A stretch of 64,000 bases of DNA from Mucilaginibacter gossypiicola (GCF_900110105.1 NZ_FOCL01000021.1:1-64000); one strand, 5' to 3'; counted from the stretch's first letter, positions 41,691-50,570 are shown. The notes: generated from the sequence alone by a model not told the origin. Translations and numbers: made by a program.

Positions 41691-43997
41691 ATGCAAAAGA
41701 AATTATGCCTACTCATTGCGTTTGCTTTTGTAATAAAAACGGCCGGCGCGCAGGTTTATAAAGATCCTAAAGCACCGATAGCTGAGCGGGTAAAAGACCT
41801 GCTGAGCCGCATGACGCTGGAAGAAAAGGTAGGCCAGATGAGCATGAACTCCTTAAAAGGCTCCATGCAAAACCCAATTGCTTATGGCGTGTGTGAAAGC
41901 CCTTTTACCAATATCAACGATATTACAACGCTATCCATCGCCGCAAAAAAATATGCTAAAGAAAAAACGCGTTTAGGGATCCCGCCCATACAAATAGGCG
42001 AATGCCTGCACGGGCAACTGGCCGCAGGAGCAACTATTTTTCCACAGGCTATAGCACAGGGAAGCACCTGGAACCCGGCGCTGATTGAAAAAATGGGCGC
42101 GGTAATAGCTTATGAAGCATCCTCATCGGGAGTTGACCAGGCGCTTTCACCGCTGTTTGATCTCATCCGCGATCCGCGTTATGGCCGTAACGAAGAATGT
42201 TATGCTGAAGATCCATATCTTGTAAGCAAGATGGGTACTTCATTTGTGATAGGTATGCAGGGCGAGCCTTCACAAACAAAAAACGGCATAGGTAAAGATA
42301 AAGTAATGTGTACAGCTAAACATTTTGCGGCCTATAGCATCCCCGTGGCGGGTATTAACCTGGCCCCGGCATCGGTAGGGGAACGCGAGTTAAGGTCGAT
42401 GTTTTTGCCGCCTTTTAAAGATGCCGTGCAAAAAGCAAATATTTATGCGGTAATGCCTGCTTACAATGAAATAGATGGCGTCCCTGCACATGCTAACCGT
42501 TTCCTGTTGCAAACCATTTTAAGGCAGGAGTGGGGTTTTGAGGGCTATGTTTTTTCGGATTATGAAGGCCTTAAGCATTTATATACTTTTCACCATATTG
42601 CTAAAAATGCGGAAGGAGCGGCACCCATCGGCCTGAGCGCAGGGGTTGATCTCGAAGCGCCAAGTTCAGATGTATACGGCAAACTCATCGGCCTTGTAAA
42701 GGAAGGTAAAGTAAAAGAAGCACAAATAGATAGCGCCGTTGCCCGCATCCTCACCATAAAATTTAAAGCAGGTTTGTTTGAAAAGGGACTTCCCGACACC
42801 TCGGCATTAAAAAAACGGGTGCATACACCGGATCATATCGCCCTGTCGCAACAAATAGCCGAGGAATCTATCATCCTGCTCAAGAATGAAAAACAGCTTT
42901 TGCCGCTCAATATGAACAGCCTCAAATCACTCGCGGTAATAGGCCCAAACGCCAACCAGGTTCAATATGGTGATTACAGTTCAACCCGCGATAGTCGCTC
43001 GGGTACAACCGTGCTTAATGGCATTAAACAATTGGCGGGTAACAAAATAAAGATCAATTACGCCAAAGGCTGCGCCCTTTCGGGTTCAGATAAAAGCGGC
43101 TTTGCCGAAGCTATTGCAGCAGCAAAGAACAGCGATGCGGTGGTGGTAGTTTTAGGCACTACCAGTGTAGTATTCTCGGGTGTTGGCTGGAATGGCCACG
43201 CACCCGAAAGCGAACCGAAAGACCCTTTTACCTGTGGCGAAGGTTATGATGTTACGGACATTAATCCCGATGGTGTACAGCGGGAGTTATTACAAGCTGT
43301 TTATAAAACCGGTAAGCCGGTAATCCTGGTGCTGGTGCATGGCAGGCCGCAAAGCATCGGTTGGGAAAAGGAAAATATTCCGGCCATTGTGGAGGCCTGG
43401 TACCCCGGCGAAAAGGGAGGTAATGCCATTGCCAATATCCTGTTTGGGAAGGTGAACCCATCGGGTAGGCTCACAGTGTCTATCCCGCAGTCAACCGGGC
43501 ATATCCCGGTTTTTTATAATCATGTAGCATCCAATAAAGGTTTTTACCATAATCCTGGCTCACCCGAAAAACCGGGGCAGGACTATGTTTTTTCTTCGCC
43601 CGATGTGTTGTTCCCTTTTGGTTATGGTTTGAGTTATACTACGTTTAAATACAGTAATATACAGGTTTCGGCAATATCTTTCGGTAAAAACGAGGCGGTA
43701 ACTGTTTCGGTAGATGTTACCAATAGCGGTGGCATGGCCGGTGAAGAAGTGGTACAAATGTACCTGGGGAATAAAGTAAATTCGGTAACTACCCCGGCGA
43801 TGGCGCTCAAAGGTTTTGATAAGGTCAGCCTTAAACCCGGCGAAACCCAAACAGTGAAGTTTACTATAAAGTCAGAAGATCTTGCCATCTGGAACAACCA
43901 AATGAAGCTGGTGACCGAACCCGGTACATTTGATGTGATGATAGCCCGTTCGGCCGAAGATGTGGTGTTGAAGAAAACGCTGGAATATAAAGAGTAA
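41691..43997 (+). CDS. Glycoside hydrolase family 3 (beta-glucosidase/xylosidase type)
   Basis: 768 residues from ATG 41691; the frame runs further upstream only through the repeat elements. A signal peptide ends near K-T-A-G-A-Q. The GH3 N-terminal barrel has K-H-F-A-A-Y, the nucleophile segment Y-V-F-S-D-Y-E-G (Asp) and G-V-D-L-E-A-P. The C-terminal alpha/beta sandwich has A-E-E-S-I-I-L-L-K-N, and a fibronectin-III-like domain closes the chain (G-E-E-V-V-Q-M-Y-L-G). It would remove beta-linked glucose or xylose. The exact sugar cannot be told. It lies 6 bases before the GH92 gene, so the two are co-translated. Confidence 0.93.
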   Translation: MQKKLCLLIAFAFVIKTAGAQVYKDPKAPIAERVKDLLSRMTLEEKVGQMSMNSLKGSMQNPIAYGVCESPFTNINDITTLSIAAKKYAKEKTRLGIPPIQIGECLHGQLAAGATIFPQAIAQGSTWNPALIEKMGAVIAYEASSSGVDQALSPLFDLIRDPRYGRNEECYAEDPYLVSKMGTSFVIGMQGEPSQTKNGIGKDKVMCTAKHFAAYSIPVAGINLAPASVGERELRSMFLPPFKDAVQKANIYAVMPAYNEIDGVPAHANRFLLQTILRQEWGFEGYVFSDYEGLKHLYTFHHIAKNAEGAAPIGLSAGVDLEAPSSDVYGKLIGLVKEGKVKEAQIDSAVARILTIKFKAGLFEKGLPDTSALKKRVHTPDHIALSQQIAEESIILLKNEKQLLPLNMNSLKSLAVIGPNANQVQYGDYSSTRDSRSGTTVLNGIKQLAGNKIKINYAKGCALSGSDKSGFAEAIAAAKNSDAVVVVLGTTSVVFSGVGWNGHAPESEPKDPFTCGEGYDVTDINPDGVQRELLQAVYKTGKPVILVLVHGRPQSIGWEKENIPAIVEAWYPGEKGGNAIANILFGKVNPSGRLTVSIPQSTGHIPVFYNHVASNKGFYHNPGSPEKPGQDYVFSSPDVLFPFGYGLSYTTFKYSNIQVSAISFGKNEAVTVSVDVTNSGGMAGEEVVQMYLGNKVNSVTTPAMALKGFDKVSLKPGETQTVKFTIKSEDLAIWNNQMKLVTEPGTFDVMIARSAEDVVLKKTLEYKE

Positions 43998-44003
43998 CAG
44001 ATC

Positions 44004-46181
44004 ATGAGAAAGCTGATTGCCATTTTATTTGTGTTGATTTTGGGTGTAAAGGCTGATGCCCAGTCGTATAATAAATACGTAAACACGTTCATTGGCACAT
44101 CTGCCACAGGCCACACTTTTCCGGGGGCTACGGTTCCCTTTGGCATGGTACAGCTCAGCCCGGAAACCGGCAATTTCGGCTGGAATTATTGTTCAGGCTA
44201 TCGTTATGAAGATACGGTGATCACAGGCTTTGCCCATACCCATCTGAGCGGTACAGGTGGCGTTGACCTGGGCGATGTTTTGTTCTTCCCATTTCATGGC
44301 AAAGAGCCTCAAAAGTTTCAAAGTAAATTTTCTCATCAACAGGAAAAAGCATCGCCCGGCTACTATGAGGTGCTTTTGAGCGATAATAATATCAAAGCTC
44401 AACTCACGGCCTCGGCCCATACCGGCTTACACAGATATACTTTTACTAAGGCAGGCAAGGCTCACCTGCTTGTTGATATGCAAAGCGGCCTGGTGGAAAG
44501 CGCCGAACAACTGGCCGAACATGTATCTGACGGGGAGATCAGCATCGACAGTAAAATAACCATCAGTGGCTATGCTTTTACAAGCCAGTGGGTTGATAAA
44601 AAGGTATACTTCACAGCTATATTTAACCGCCCGTTTACTGGTCACCATTTTATTGATGGGGATAACAAACGCCGCCTGGTGCTGGATTTCGATCTGAAAC
44701 CCGGAGAAGTAGTTGAAGCTAAGGTCGGCATTTCTGGCGTAAGCATTGCCGGAGCACGCAAAAACCTACTGGCCGAAACACAATACAAAACTTTTGAGCA
44801 GGTAAAAACTGAAGCCGCCCACGCCTGGGAAAGCAACCTCGGTAAACTTAAAGCCGAAGGGACAGAAAAGGAGAAGATAGCCTTTTATACCAGCCTGTAC
44901 CACGCCCTGATCCAACCCAATAATATTGCCGATGTTGACGGTCAATATCGTGGGGCTGATAGCCTGGTGCACCGCTCGGTCGACAAAGTATTTTACTCCA
45001 CATTTTCCTTATGGGATACTTATCGGGCAGCCCATCCGCTATACACCATCATTTGCCCTGACAGGGACGGACAGATGGTAGAAAGCATGTTACAGCACAA
45101 CGATGTGGCCGGTATGCTCCCCATCTGGACGCTGTGGGGTAAGGAAAGCTTTGCCATGATCGGTAACCATGCTGTGCCTGTAATTGTGGATGCAGCCCTG
45201 AAAGGCATCAAGGGATTTGACAAGCAAAGGGCTTTTGAGGCCATCAAAAATACGCTCACACAAAATAAAAACCCTAAGTACGACTGGAGCCTGTACATGC
45301 ATTACGGCTACCTGCCATCAGACACGGTAAAACGTGAAGCCGTTTCCCGTACTTTGGAAGCCGCTTATGACGACTGGTGTGCCGCCCAACTGGCCAAAGC
45401 GCTGAACAAACAGAGCGACTACTCATATTTCATTAAACGCTCGCAGTTTTATAATAACCTGTTTGATAAAAGTACCCGGCTCATGCGCGGTCGCAAATCA
45501 AACGGCGAATGGGTGACGCCCTTTGCCAACCTGGATAGCGGTCAGCTGGCTATAGGCGGCGATTATACAGAAGGTAATGCCTGGCAGTATACCTGGCAGG
45601 TACAGCATGATATTCCGGGTTTAATTAAATTGATGGGTGGCAAGAAGGCGTTTTCGGGTAAGCTGGATTCATTGTTTACCATGGATTCAAGGGTGTTTGG
45701 CAAAGGTTCAACACTTGATGTTACTGGGTTGATAGGGCAGTACGCTCATGGCAACGAACCAAATCATCATGTGGCTTACCTATATACATTTGCTGGCAAC
45801 CCCGCCAAAACACAGGAACTGGTGAGGCAGATAGCTGATCAGTTTTATGTGAACAAACCCGATGGCCTGTCGGGCAATGATGATTGCGGACAAATGTCGG
45901 CCTGGTATATTTTTACGGCGATGGGTTTTTACCCGGTTAACCCTGCCGATGGGCGGTATGTTTTTGGTGCACCGTTATTGGATAAGGTAAATATCGCTTT
46001 GGTTGGCGGTAAAAGCTTTGTGATTGAAGCAAAGAATTTATCCGGAAAAAATAAATATGTGCAAAGCATCAGTCTGAATGGTAAGCCTTATACCAAAGAA
46101 CACATTACCCACAAGGATATTATGAACGGCGGGAAGCTGGTGTTTTTGATGGGGGATCAGGCGAAAGTGCCAGTGTATTAA
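44004..46181 (+). CDS. Glycoside hydrolase family 92 (exo-alpha-mannosidase)
   Basis: 725 residues with a signal peptide ending near V-K-A-D-A-Q. The N-terminal beta-sandwich begins Y-V-N-T-F-I-G-T with H-T-F-P-G-A-T-V-P-F-G-M-V-Q-L-S-P. The (alpha/alpha)6 barrel follows with W-D-T-Y-R-A-A-H-P near 340, G-N-E-P-N-H-H-V-A-Y-L-Y near 575, and G-N-D-D-C-G-Q-M-S-A-W-Y near 627, all GH92 signatures. These are calcium-dependent exo-acting alpha-mannosidases of the periplasm. It is the last gene of the PUL. Mannose release plus GH20 activity suggests a glycoprotein- or N-glycan-like target, alongside rhamnose. Confidence 0.94.
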   Translation: MRKLIAILFVLILGVKADAQSYNKYVNTFIGTSATGHTFPGATVPFGMVQLSPETGNFGWNYCSGYRYEDTVITGFAHTHLSGTGGVDLGDVLFFPFHGKEPQKFQSKFSHQQEKASPGYYEVLLSDNNIKAQLTASAHTGLHRYTFTKAGKAHLLVDMQSGLVESAEQLAEHVSDGEISIDSKITISGYAFTSQWVDKKVYFTAIFNRPFTGHHFIDGDNKRRLVLDFDLKPGEVVEAKVGISGVSIAGARKNLLAETQYKTFEQVKTEAAHAWESNLGKLKAEGTEKEKIAFYTSLYHALIQPNNIADVDGQYRGADSLVHRSVDKVFYSTFSLWDTYRAAHPLYTIICPDRDGQMVESMLQHNDVAGMLPIWTLWGKESFAMIGNHAVPVIVDAALKGIKGFDKQRAFEAIKNTLTQNKNPKYDWSLYMHYGYLPSDTVKREAVSRTLEAAYDDWCAAQLAKALNKQSDYSYFIKRSQFYNNLFDKSTRLMRGRKSNGEWVTPFANLDSGQLAIGGDYTEGNAWQYTWQVQHDIPGLIKLMGGKKAFSGKLDSLFTMDSRVFGKGSTLDVTGLIGQYAHGNEPNHHVAYLYTFAGNPAKTQELVRQIADQFYVNKPDGLSGNDDCGQMSAWYIFTAMGFYPVNPADGRYVFGAPLLDKVNIALVGGKSFVIEAKNLSGKNKYVQSISLNGKPYTKEHITHKDIMNGGKLVFLMGDQAKVPVY

Positions 46182-46193
46182 AAAACGTCGCAA

Positions 46194-46300
46194 GTTCAAG
46201 CGTCCACGCTTGAACTAAGAAGGTAAGCGTCCACGCTTATTTTATTGTACGTGAGCGTGGACGCTCACTTTCGGAGGTTATTCAAGCGTGGACGCTTGAA
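46194..46300. repeat. Four tandem hairpins with AGCGTCCACGCT core (family G)
   Basis: Four palindromes follow each other: TTCAAGCGTCCACGCTTGAA (46194), TAAGCGTCCACGCTTA (46224), GTGAGCGTGGACGCTCAC (46251) and TTCAAGCGTGGACGCTTGAA (46281). The first two carry GTCCAC at the centre and the last two GTGGAC, so the block is itself an inverted repeat. It fills the gap between convergent GH92 and epimerase genes and probably stops transcription in both directions. Confidence 0.85.
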
Positions 46301-46313
46301 CCTGCATTTAATG

Positions 46314-47114
46314 CTACAACAAAACCTGGTATTGATAACCCAATATCGGCCCAACATTCACACTCTCCACAATCTTCCATTCCTTCAACTCTTTAATAAA
46401 CTCCGGTTTTTCAAAACCCGAATCAAGGGCCGCTTGTGTATAAAAATTGGCTTTAGCGGGATGAACCGGTGAGCATCCATTAAAAAGATGGCCAAAGGCC
46501 TGCTTGGCCAATATAGCTTTGCTGATACCGATACAGTCATCCAAATGGATCAAGTTTACAGGGGCATCTCCATTAGGGATGGCCTTTTTGCCCGCAAAAA
46601 AACGGCCGGGATTACGTCCGGGGCCAATCAATCCTGCAAAGCGGATAATGGTTGTTTTAAAGCTATTTTCAGCACGGAAAAGGTTTTCGGCTTCAAATAA
46701 AACCCTGCCTGCTTCAGTATTGGGTTGAGGATCGGTTTCTTCGTTCACATGTTGATTACTATCGGCATAAACCCCTGTGGAGCTAATAAACACCAAGTTT
46801 GACACAGCAAACTGTTTTATAGCATTAATAATACCTTTAATTTTCTCAATAAAAGCTGCCCCTTCTCCGCTACGGCTTTTTGGTGGAATGGCTATCCACA
46901 ACACGTCACAATCAAAAAAATCGGCATCATATATTTCCTCGCCCGGCGAGAAATTTACAATATAGGGTTGGATGCCTTGTGCCGCCAGATCATCTGTTTT
47001 TGCAATAGAAGTTGTTGATCCCTTTACCTGCATACCATCGGCAACTAATGCTTTACCTAATGCGCTGCCATACCAGCCGCAGCCTAAAATACTGACCTTC
47101 GTTTTACCGGGCAT
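46314..47114 (-). CDS. NAD(P)-binding epimerase/dehydratase-like protein (YeeZ type)
   Basis: 266 residues with an N-terminal Rossmann motif L-G-C-G-W-Y-G-S-A-L-G. The extended SDR pattern continues with F-I-S-S-T-G-V-Y and the R-F-A-G-L-I-G-P-G-R-N-P segment, but the usual Y-x-x-x-K is not obvious (E-A-G-R-V-L-F-E follows), so catalysis is uncertain. It resembles the E. coli YeeZ group of unknown role. It is cytoplasmic and a single-gene unit whose 3' end meets the hairpin block at 46194-46300. Confidence 0.75.
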   Translation of the reverse strand: MPGKTKVSILGCGWYGSALGKALVADGMQVKGSTTSIAKTDDLAAQGIQPYIVNFSPGEEIYDADFFDCDVLWIAIPPKSRSGEGAAFIEKIKGIINAIKQFAVSNLVFISSTGVYADSNQHVNEETDPQPNTEAGRVLFEAENLFRAENSFKTTIIRFAGLIGPGRNPGRFFAGKKAIPNGDAPVNLIHLDDCIGISKAILAKQAFGHLFNGCSPVHPAKANFYTQAALDSGFEKPEFIKELKEWKIVESVNVGPILGYQYQVLL

Positions 47115-47225
47115 GTTATAAAATAATGCTTTGGCGCAAAGGTAATTAAATAATGATATGGCGCTTGGCTGTCGTTAATATGCTTTTGTTTTAAACTTTT
47201 TGGGCATAACGGGCGTTATTGGTTT

Positions 47226-47744
47226 ATGAAGAAAGAGATCATTGCAACCTCTGTAGCATTAGGATTAACAGCTTTGGCCTTACAAGCTGCGCGCTGCAAG
47301 CCGCTTGAAACTGTTCCTTATGTAGATTTGAAAAAATATGTCGGTTCCTGGTTTGAGATTGCAACTTTCCCGCAATGGTTTGAGTCAGGATGCACTTTTA
47401 CCTCTGCGGCCTATGGTTTAGCCAAAGACGGCAGCATCATAGTTAAAAATCGTTGTATAAAAGAAAATAAAATAAAGATTGTTGAAGGGCGTGCTGTGGT
47501 TGCCGACAGAACAAGCAACGCAAAATTGGAAGTTCAGTTTCAGTGGCCGTTTAAAGGTAAATATTGGATCATAGCCCTGGCCGATGATTACAGCTATGCT
47601 ATGGTGGGGCACCCTAACAGGAATTACTTATGGATTTTGAGCCGCCGTTCAACGTTGGATGAACAGATTTATAATCAGTTATTGGTACAAGCGGCAGAGC
47701 AGGGTTTTGATGTACGGAAGCTGGTGAAAACGGTGCAGGTCTGA
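47226..47744 (+). CDS. Lipocalin family protein (Blc-like)
   Basis: 172 residues. After an N-terminal hydrophobic segment (8-22), the lipocalin signature Y-V-G-S-W-F-E-I-A-T-F-P-Q-W-F-E is followed by the barrel strands and the closing motif Y-L-W-I-L-S-R. It resembles bacterial lipocalin Blc, an envelope protein thought to bind lysophospholipids. The Cys at 24 in A-A-R-C-K is not a good lipobox, so membrane attachment is unclear. It stands alone and is convergent with the YhcH-family gene across a family A repeat. Confidence 0.88.
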   Translation: MKKEIIATSVALGLTALALQAARCKPLETVPYVDLKKYVGSWFEIATFPQWFESGCTFTSAAYGLAKDGSIIVKNRCIKENKIKIVEGRAVVADRTSNAKLEVQFQWPFKGKYWIIALADDYSYAMVGHPNRNYLWILSRRSTLDEQIYNQLLVQAAEQGFDVRKLVKTVQV

Positions 47745-47761
47745 ATCAGAATAGAAAAATA

Positions 47762-47852
47762 TGTCATTGCGAGCGATAGCGTGGCAATCGCGTACTATAC
47801 AGAGCTGCTATGCTTCCGTGCGATTGCTTCGTCGTTCCTCCTCGCAATGACA
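47762..47852. repeat. Palindromic repeat family A, inverted orientation
   Basis: Here the arm TGTCATTGCGAGCGATAGCG with TGGCAATCGCG comes first, and GCGATTGCTTCGTCGTTCCT with CCTCGCAATGACA comes second, the reverse of the order at 6415 and 50442. It lies between the convergent lipocalin and YhcH-family genes. Confidence 0.85.
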
Positions 47853-47863
47853 TAAAAAGAGTA

Positions 47864-48478
47864 TTACTTAATCTCCTTTATCTTAATAACCAGTTTCTTC
47901 ACTTTATCATAACCATCAACCTTGATATTTGGCCTGTGACCATCGCTTGGGAAAAACAGAAAAAACTCATCGGGTGTAGCAGTAAAGTATTTACCATCTC
48001 CGCTGTAATTGGCAAAATCTTTTTCCGGATCATAAGGTTTGGTAATCATCAGGCTTTCAATGGGGGCCACGCCAATTTTTTCTTTCCCTTTGATCACATA
48101 TTGCAGGTCGATATAGTTTTGGTGCGATTCCCATAGGGCGTTTTCAGGCTCTTTTGAAGGGCCTTCGGTGATCATGGCATAAACATTATCACCATCTAAA
48201 GGATACTTGCCCGGTTCAATTTGCTCAAGGTTACGTTCGCGAAGAAACTCAAACGCTTTATCCCAGGCGGCTTTATTGGCAGCATATTGTTTGGCAAATT
48301 CAACATTGTTTGTTGATGAGTTTAACTTTAGTTTTAAACCATTGGCCCAAACGCGGTCTTTAACCCAGGTTTTAGCACTTTTAGCTGTGATCTCCTGTTG
48401 TTGGGCCGAAACACCCGCAGTAGTAAGCGAAAGAAGAATTACCAACATGATATTTTTATAAGTTATTAAATGTTTCAT
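47864..48478 (-). CDS. YhcH/YjgK/YiaL family protein, exported
   Basis: 204 residues, about 50 longer than E. coli YhcH because of a signal peptide (ending near A-G-V-S-A-Q-Q) and a short linker. The cupin-like core has E-N-A-L-W-E-S-H-Q-N-Y-I-D-L-Q-Y-V-I-K-G and F-F-L-F-F-P-S-D-G-H-R-P, with the His and Glu residues of the family's metal site. Members are linked to sialic acid, galactose or uronate use, possibly as sugar anomerases or isomerases. The gene is divergent from kduI across a region with a long inverted repeat, suggesting a common regulator and a role in uronate handling in the periplasm. Confidence 0.82.
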   Translation of the reverse strand: MKHLITYKNIMLVILLSLTTAGVSAQQQEITAKSAKTWVKDRVWANGLKLKLNSSTNNVEFAKQYAANKAAWDKAFEFLRERNLEQIEPGKYPLDGDNVYAMITEGPSKEPENALWESHQNYIDLQYVIKGKEKIGVAPIESLMITKPYDPEKDFANYSGDGKYFTATPDEFFLFFPSDGHRPNIKVDGYDKVKKLVIKIKEIK

Positions 48479-48591
48479 AGTTTTAGTTATTTATCGGTTA
48501 TTGAATTGGTAGCACAGCCAAATGCTGCGGTTAAGGTATTCAATTATACAAGCTTAAATAAATAAAACAATATACTAACCGTTAAATATTT

Positions 48592-48656
48592 ACTTTAACG
48601 TTATAGTTTCATTTTTATTAGCGCTAAGGTACGGCAGATAAACTATAACGTTGAAG
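48592..48656. promoter_or_regulatory. Nested inverted-repeat operator between yhcH-like gene and kduI
   Basis: AACGTTATAGTTT at 48597-48609 is repeated perfectly in inverted form at 48640-48652, and the match extends outward by ACTT with one mismatch. A further perfect palindrome, TTAGCGCTAA (48618-48627), lies near the centre. Placement between divergent genes of one pathway suggests two operator half-complexes for a LacI- or GntR-type repressor. No such regulator gene is in the window. Confidence 0.6.
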
Positions 48657-48745
48657 TGAAAATAAGGATTAAATGGTTTTTGAAATCGTTTTTAAGGTTG
48701 TAGACTTGTAATTATTAACCAGTATATGATAAAACAACATTTGCT

Positions 48746-49576
48746 TTGAAAACAATACACAGTGTCCACCCCTCGGATTTTAAAAGCTACGATACTACCA
48801 CCATACGCGAACGGTTTTTGATTGATAAACAGGTTCAGCCCGATCAAATTAATTGTACCTATACCCATTACGACAGGATGATTGTTGGCATGGCCAACCC
48901 GGTAAATAAAACACTCGAACTGCCAAACTATCCTAATCTGCGCGCCGATTATTTTTTAGAGCGCCGCGAGATAGGGATCATTAGTGTGGCCGGTGCGGGT
49001 GTGGTAAAAGCCGATGGACAAGCTTTTGAAGTGAACAAGCTCGACTGTCTTTACATTGGAAAAGGAACTAAAAGCGTGACTTTTGAGAGTGCCGATCCAT
49101 CAGTACCTGCTGTATTTTACCTGCTCTCGTCGCCTGCACATGCGGTATATCCAACAACCCTGCTCACCCATGCCGATGCGGTTAAGGTTGAGCTGGGCTC
49201 GGTAGCAACAGCAAACAAACGAACTATCAATAAATATATTCACCTGGAAGGTGTACGCAGCTGCCAGCTGGTGATGGGTTTAACCATACTTCATGAAGGC
49301 AGTGTTTGGAACACTATGCCGGCGCACGTGCACGACAGGCGTATGGAAGCTTATTTTTATTTTGATGTTCCTCAAGGCCAAAAGATTTTCCATTACATGG
49401 GCGAGGGACAGGAAACAAGGCATATCACCATGGATAATTATGATGCCGTGGTATCGCCGCCATGGAGCATCCACTCGGGCAGTGGTACGTCAAACTACAG
49501 CTTCATTTGGGGTATGGCAGGTGAAAACCTCGACTATACCGATATGGACGCGATAGCCATAACTGATCTGAAATAA
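48746..49576 (+). CDS. kduI: 5-dehydro-4-deoxy-D-glucuronate isomerase
   Basis: 276 residues, the usual KduI length. The start is a TTG at 48746; the only nearby ATG is out of frame, and M-K-T-I-H-S-V-H-P is the expected N-terminus. The zinc-binding cupin motif P-A-H-V-H-D-R-R-M-E-A-Y-F-Y-F carries the metal ligands. It converts 5-keto-4-deoxyuronate, the product of unsaturated uronate breakdown, to 2,5-diketo-3-deoxygluconate in pectin and glycosaminoglycan degradation. The SDR gene starts 28 bases after it and probably supplies the next reduction. The non-ATG start may lower expression. Confidence 0.93.
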   Translation: MKTIHSVHPSDFKSYDTTTIRERFLIDKQVQPDQINCTYTHYDRMIVGMANPVNKTLELPNYPNLRADYFLERREIGIISVAGAGVVKADGQAFEVNKLDCLYIGKGTKSVTFESADPSVPAVFYLLSSPAHAVYPTTLLTHADAVKVELGSVATANKRTINKYIHLEGVRSCQLVMGLTILHEGSVWNTMPAHVHDRRMEAYFYFDVPQGQKIFHYMGEGQETRHITMDNYDAVVSPPWSIHSGSGTSNYSFIWGMAGENLDYTDMDAIAITDLK

Positions 49577-49603
49577 TCATACATCAACAGAAAACATAAA
49601 TAA

Positions 49604-50419
49604 GTGGATAATCAATTTTCATTAGCTGGTAAAGTAATTGTAGTAACCGGCGGAACAGGCATATTAGGCAAAGCTTTTATTGATGGTATAGTTGAAGCAG
49701 GTGGTGCGGTAGGCATCCTTGGTCGTAACGCTCAAGTGGCCGAAGAACGTGCTAACGCGATAAACGCAGCCGGAGGTAAGGCTATAGCACTGGTTGCCGA
49801 TGTTATGAACGAGGCCGAACTGGTAGCTGCCAAAGATAAGTTGTTAGCAGCTTTCGGCAGGATAGATGGCCTGGTGAACGGTGCCGGAGGCAACATGCCT
49901 GAAGGCGTTTTACAACCGGATGAAGATATTTTTAAAATGAATATCGACGGCATGAAAAAAGTGATGGACCTGAACCTTTGGGGTACACTGATCCCTACGC
50001 AGGTTTTCGGCGAAGCCATTGCTCAAACAGGTAAAGGCAGTATTGTTAATATATCCTCAATGAACAGCAAAAGAGCTATAACCAAAGTGTTAGGTTATAA
50101 CATGGGCAAAGCTGCCGTTGATTGCTATAATCAATGGTTTGCCGTTGAGCTGGCTAACCGTTATGGCGATAGCATCAGGATGAATGCATTGGCACCTGGC
50201 TTTTTCCTTACCGAACAAAACCGTAACCTGCTCACCAAGCCCGAAGGTGGTTATACCCAAAGAGGCGAACTGGTAATTAAACAAACTCCATTTAAACGTT
50301 TTGGTCATGCCGATGAGCTTAAAGGCGCATTGGTATGGTTATTAAGCGATGCCTCGGCATTTGTAACCGGTTCGATGATCTGCGTAGATGGCGGGTTCTC
50401 GATTTTTGGGGGAGTATAA
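49604..50419 (+). CDS. Uronate-pathway short-chain dehydrogenase
   Basis: 271 residues from GTG 49604. Cofactor motif T-G-G-T-G-I-L-G-K, N-G-A-G-G-N, the catalytic Ser in I-S-S-M-N-S and Y-N-M-G-K (Tyr/Lys) are all present, so it should be active. With kduI upstream, the simplest role is reduction of 2,5-diketo-3-deoxygluconate (KduD reaction). However, it is longer than typical KduD (about 254) and carries an insert N-M-P-E-G-V-L-Q-P-D-E-D-I-F-K-M that is common in SDRs annotated as D-mannonate oxidoreductases. Either activity belongs to hexuronate breakdown. A family A repeat follows its stop. Confidence 0.82.
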   Translation: MDNQFSLAGKVIVVTGGTGILGKAFIDGIVEAGGAVGILGRNAQVAEERANAINAAGGKAIALVADVMNEAELVAAKDKLLAAFGRIDGLVNGAGGNMPEGVLQPDEDIFKMNIDGMKKVMDLNLWGTLIPTQVFGEAIAQTGKGSIVNISSMNSKRAITKVLGYNMGKAAVDCYNQWFAVELANRYGDSIRMNALAPGFFLTEQNRNLLTKPEGGYTQRGELVIKQTPFKRFGHADELKGALVWLLSDASAFVTGSMICVDGGFSIFGGV

Positions 50420-50441
50420 AGAACTAAAATATCGTTAGTTA

Positions 50442-50557
50442 TGTCATTGCGTGGAGGAACAGCCTGTCCCGAACCTTTTTCGGGAACGAAGCAATCGCAC
50501 GGAAGCATAATCGCTCTGTATAGTATGCGATTGCCACGCTATCGCTCGCAATGACAT
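50442..50557. repeat. Palindromic repeat family A with a second small element inside one arm
   Basis: TGTCATTGCGTGGAGGAAC is followed by an extra segment containing TCCCGAACCTTTTTCGGGA (a 7-bp stem), then GAACGAAGCAATCGC resumes, so GGAAC and GAAC flank the extra piece. The right arm is GCGATTGCCACGCTATCGCT and CGCAATGACA. This copy is about 20 bases longer than the others. Confidence 0.8.
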
Positions 50558-50570
50558 GATTTTATTAAGC

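Noticed and set aside
46194..46300. CRISPR array, because of repeated palindromes with spacers
   Set aside because: There are only four units with changing orientation and short unequal spacers, and no cas genes; they are hairpin repeats.
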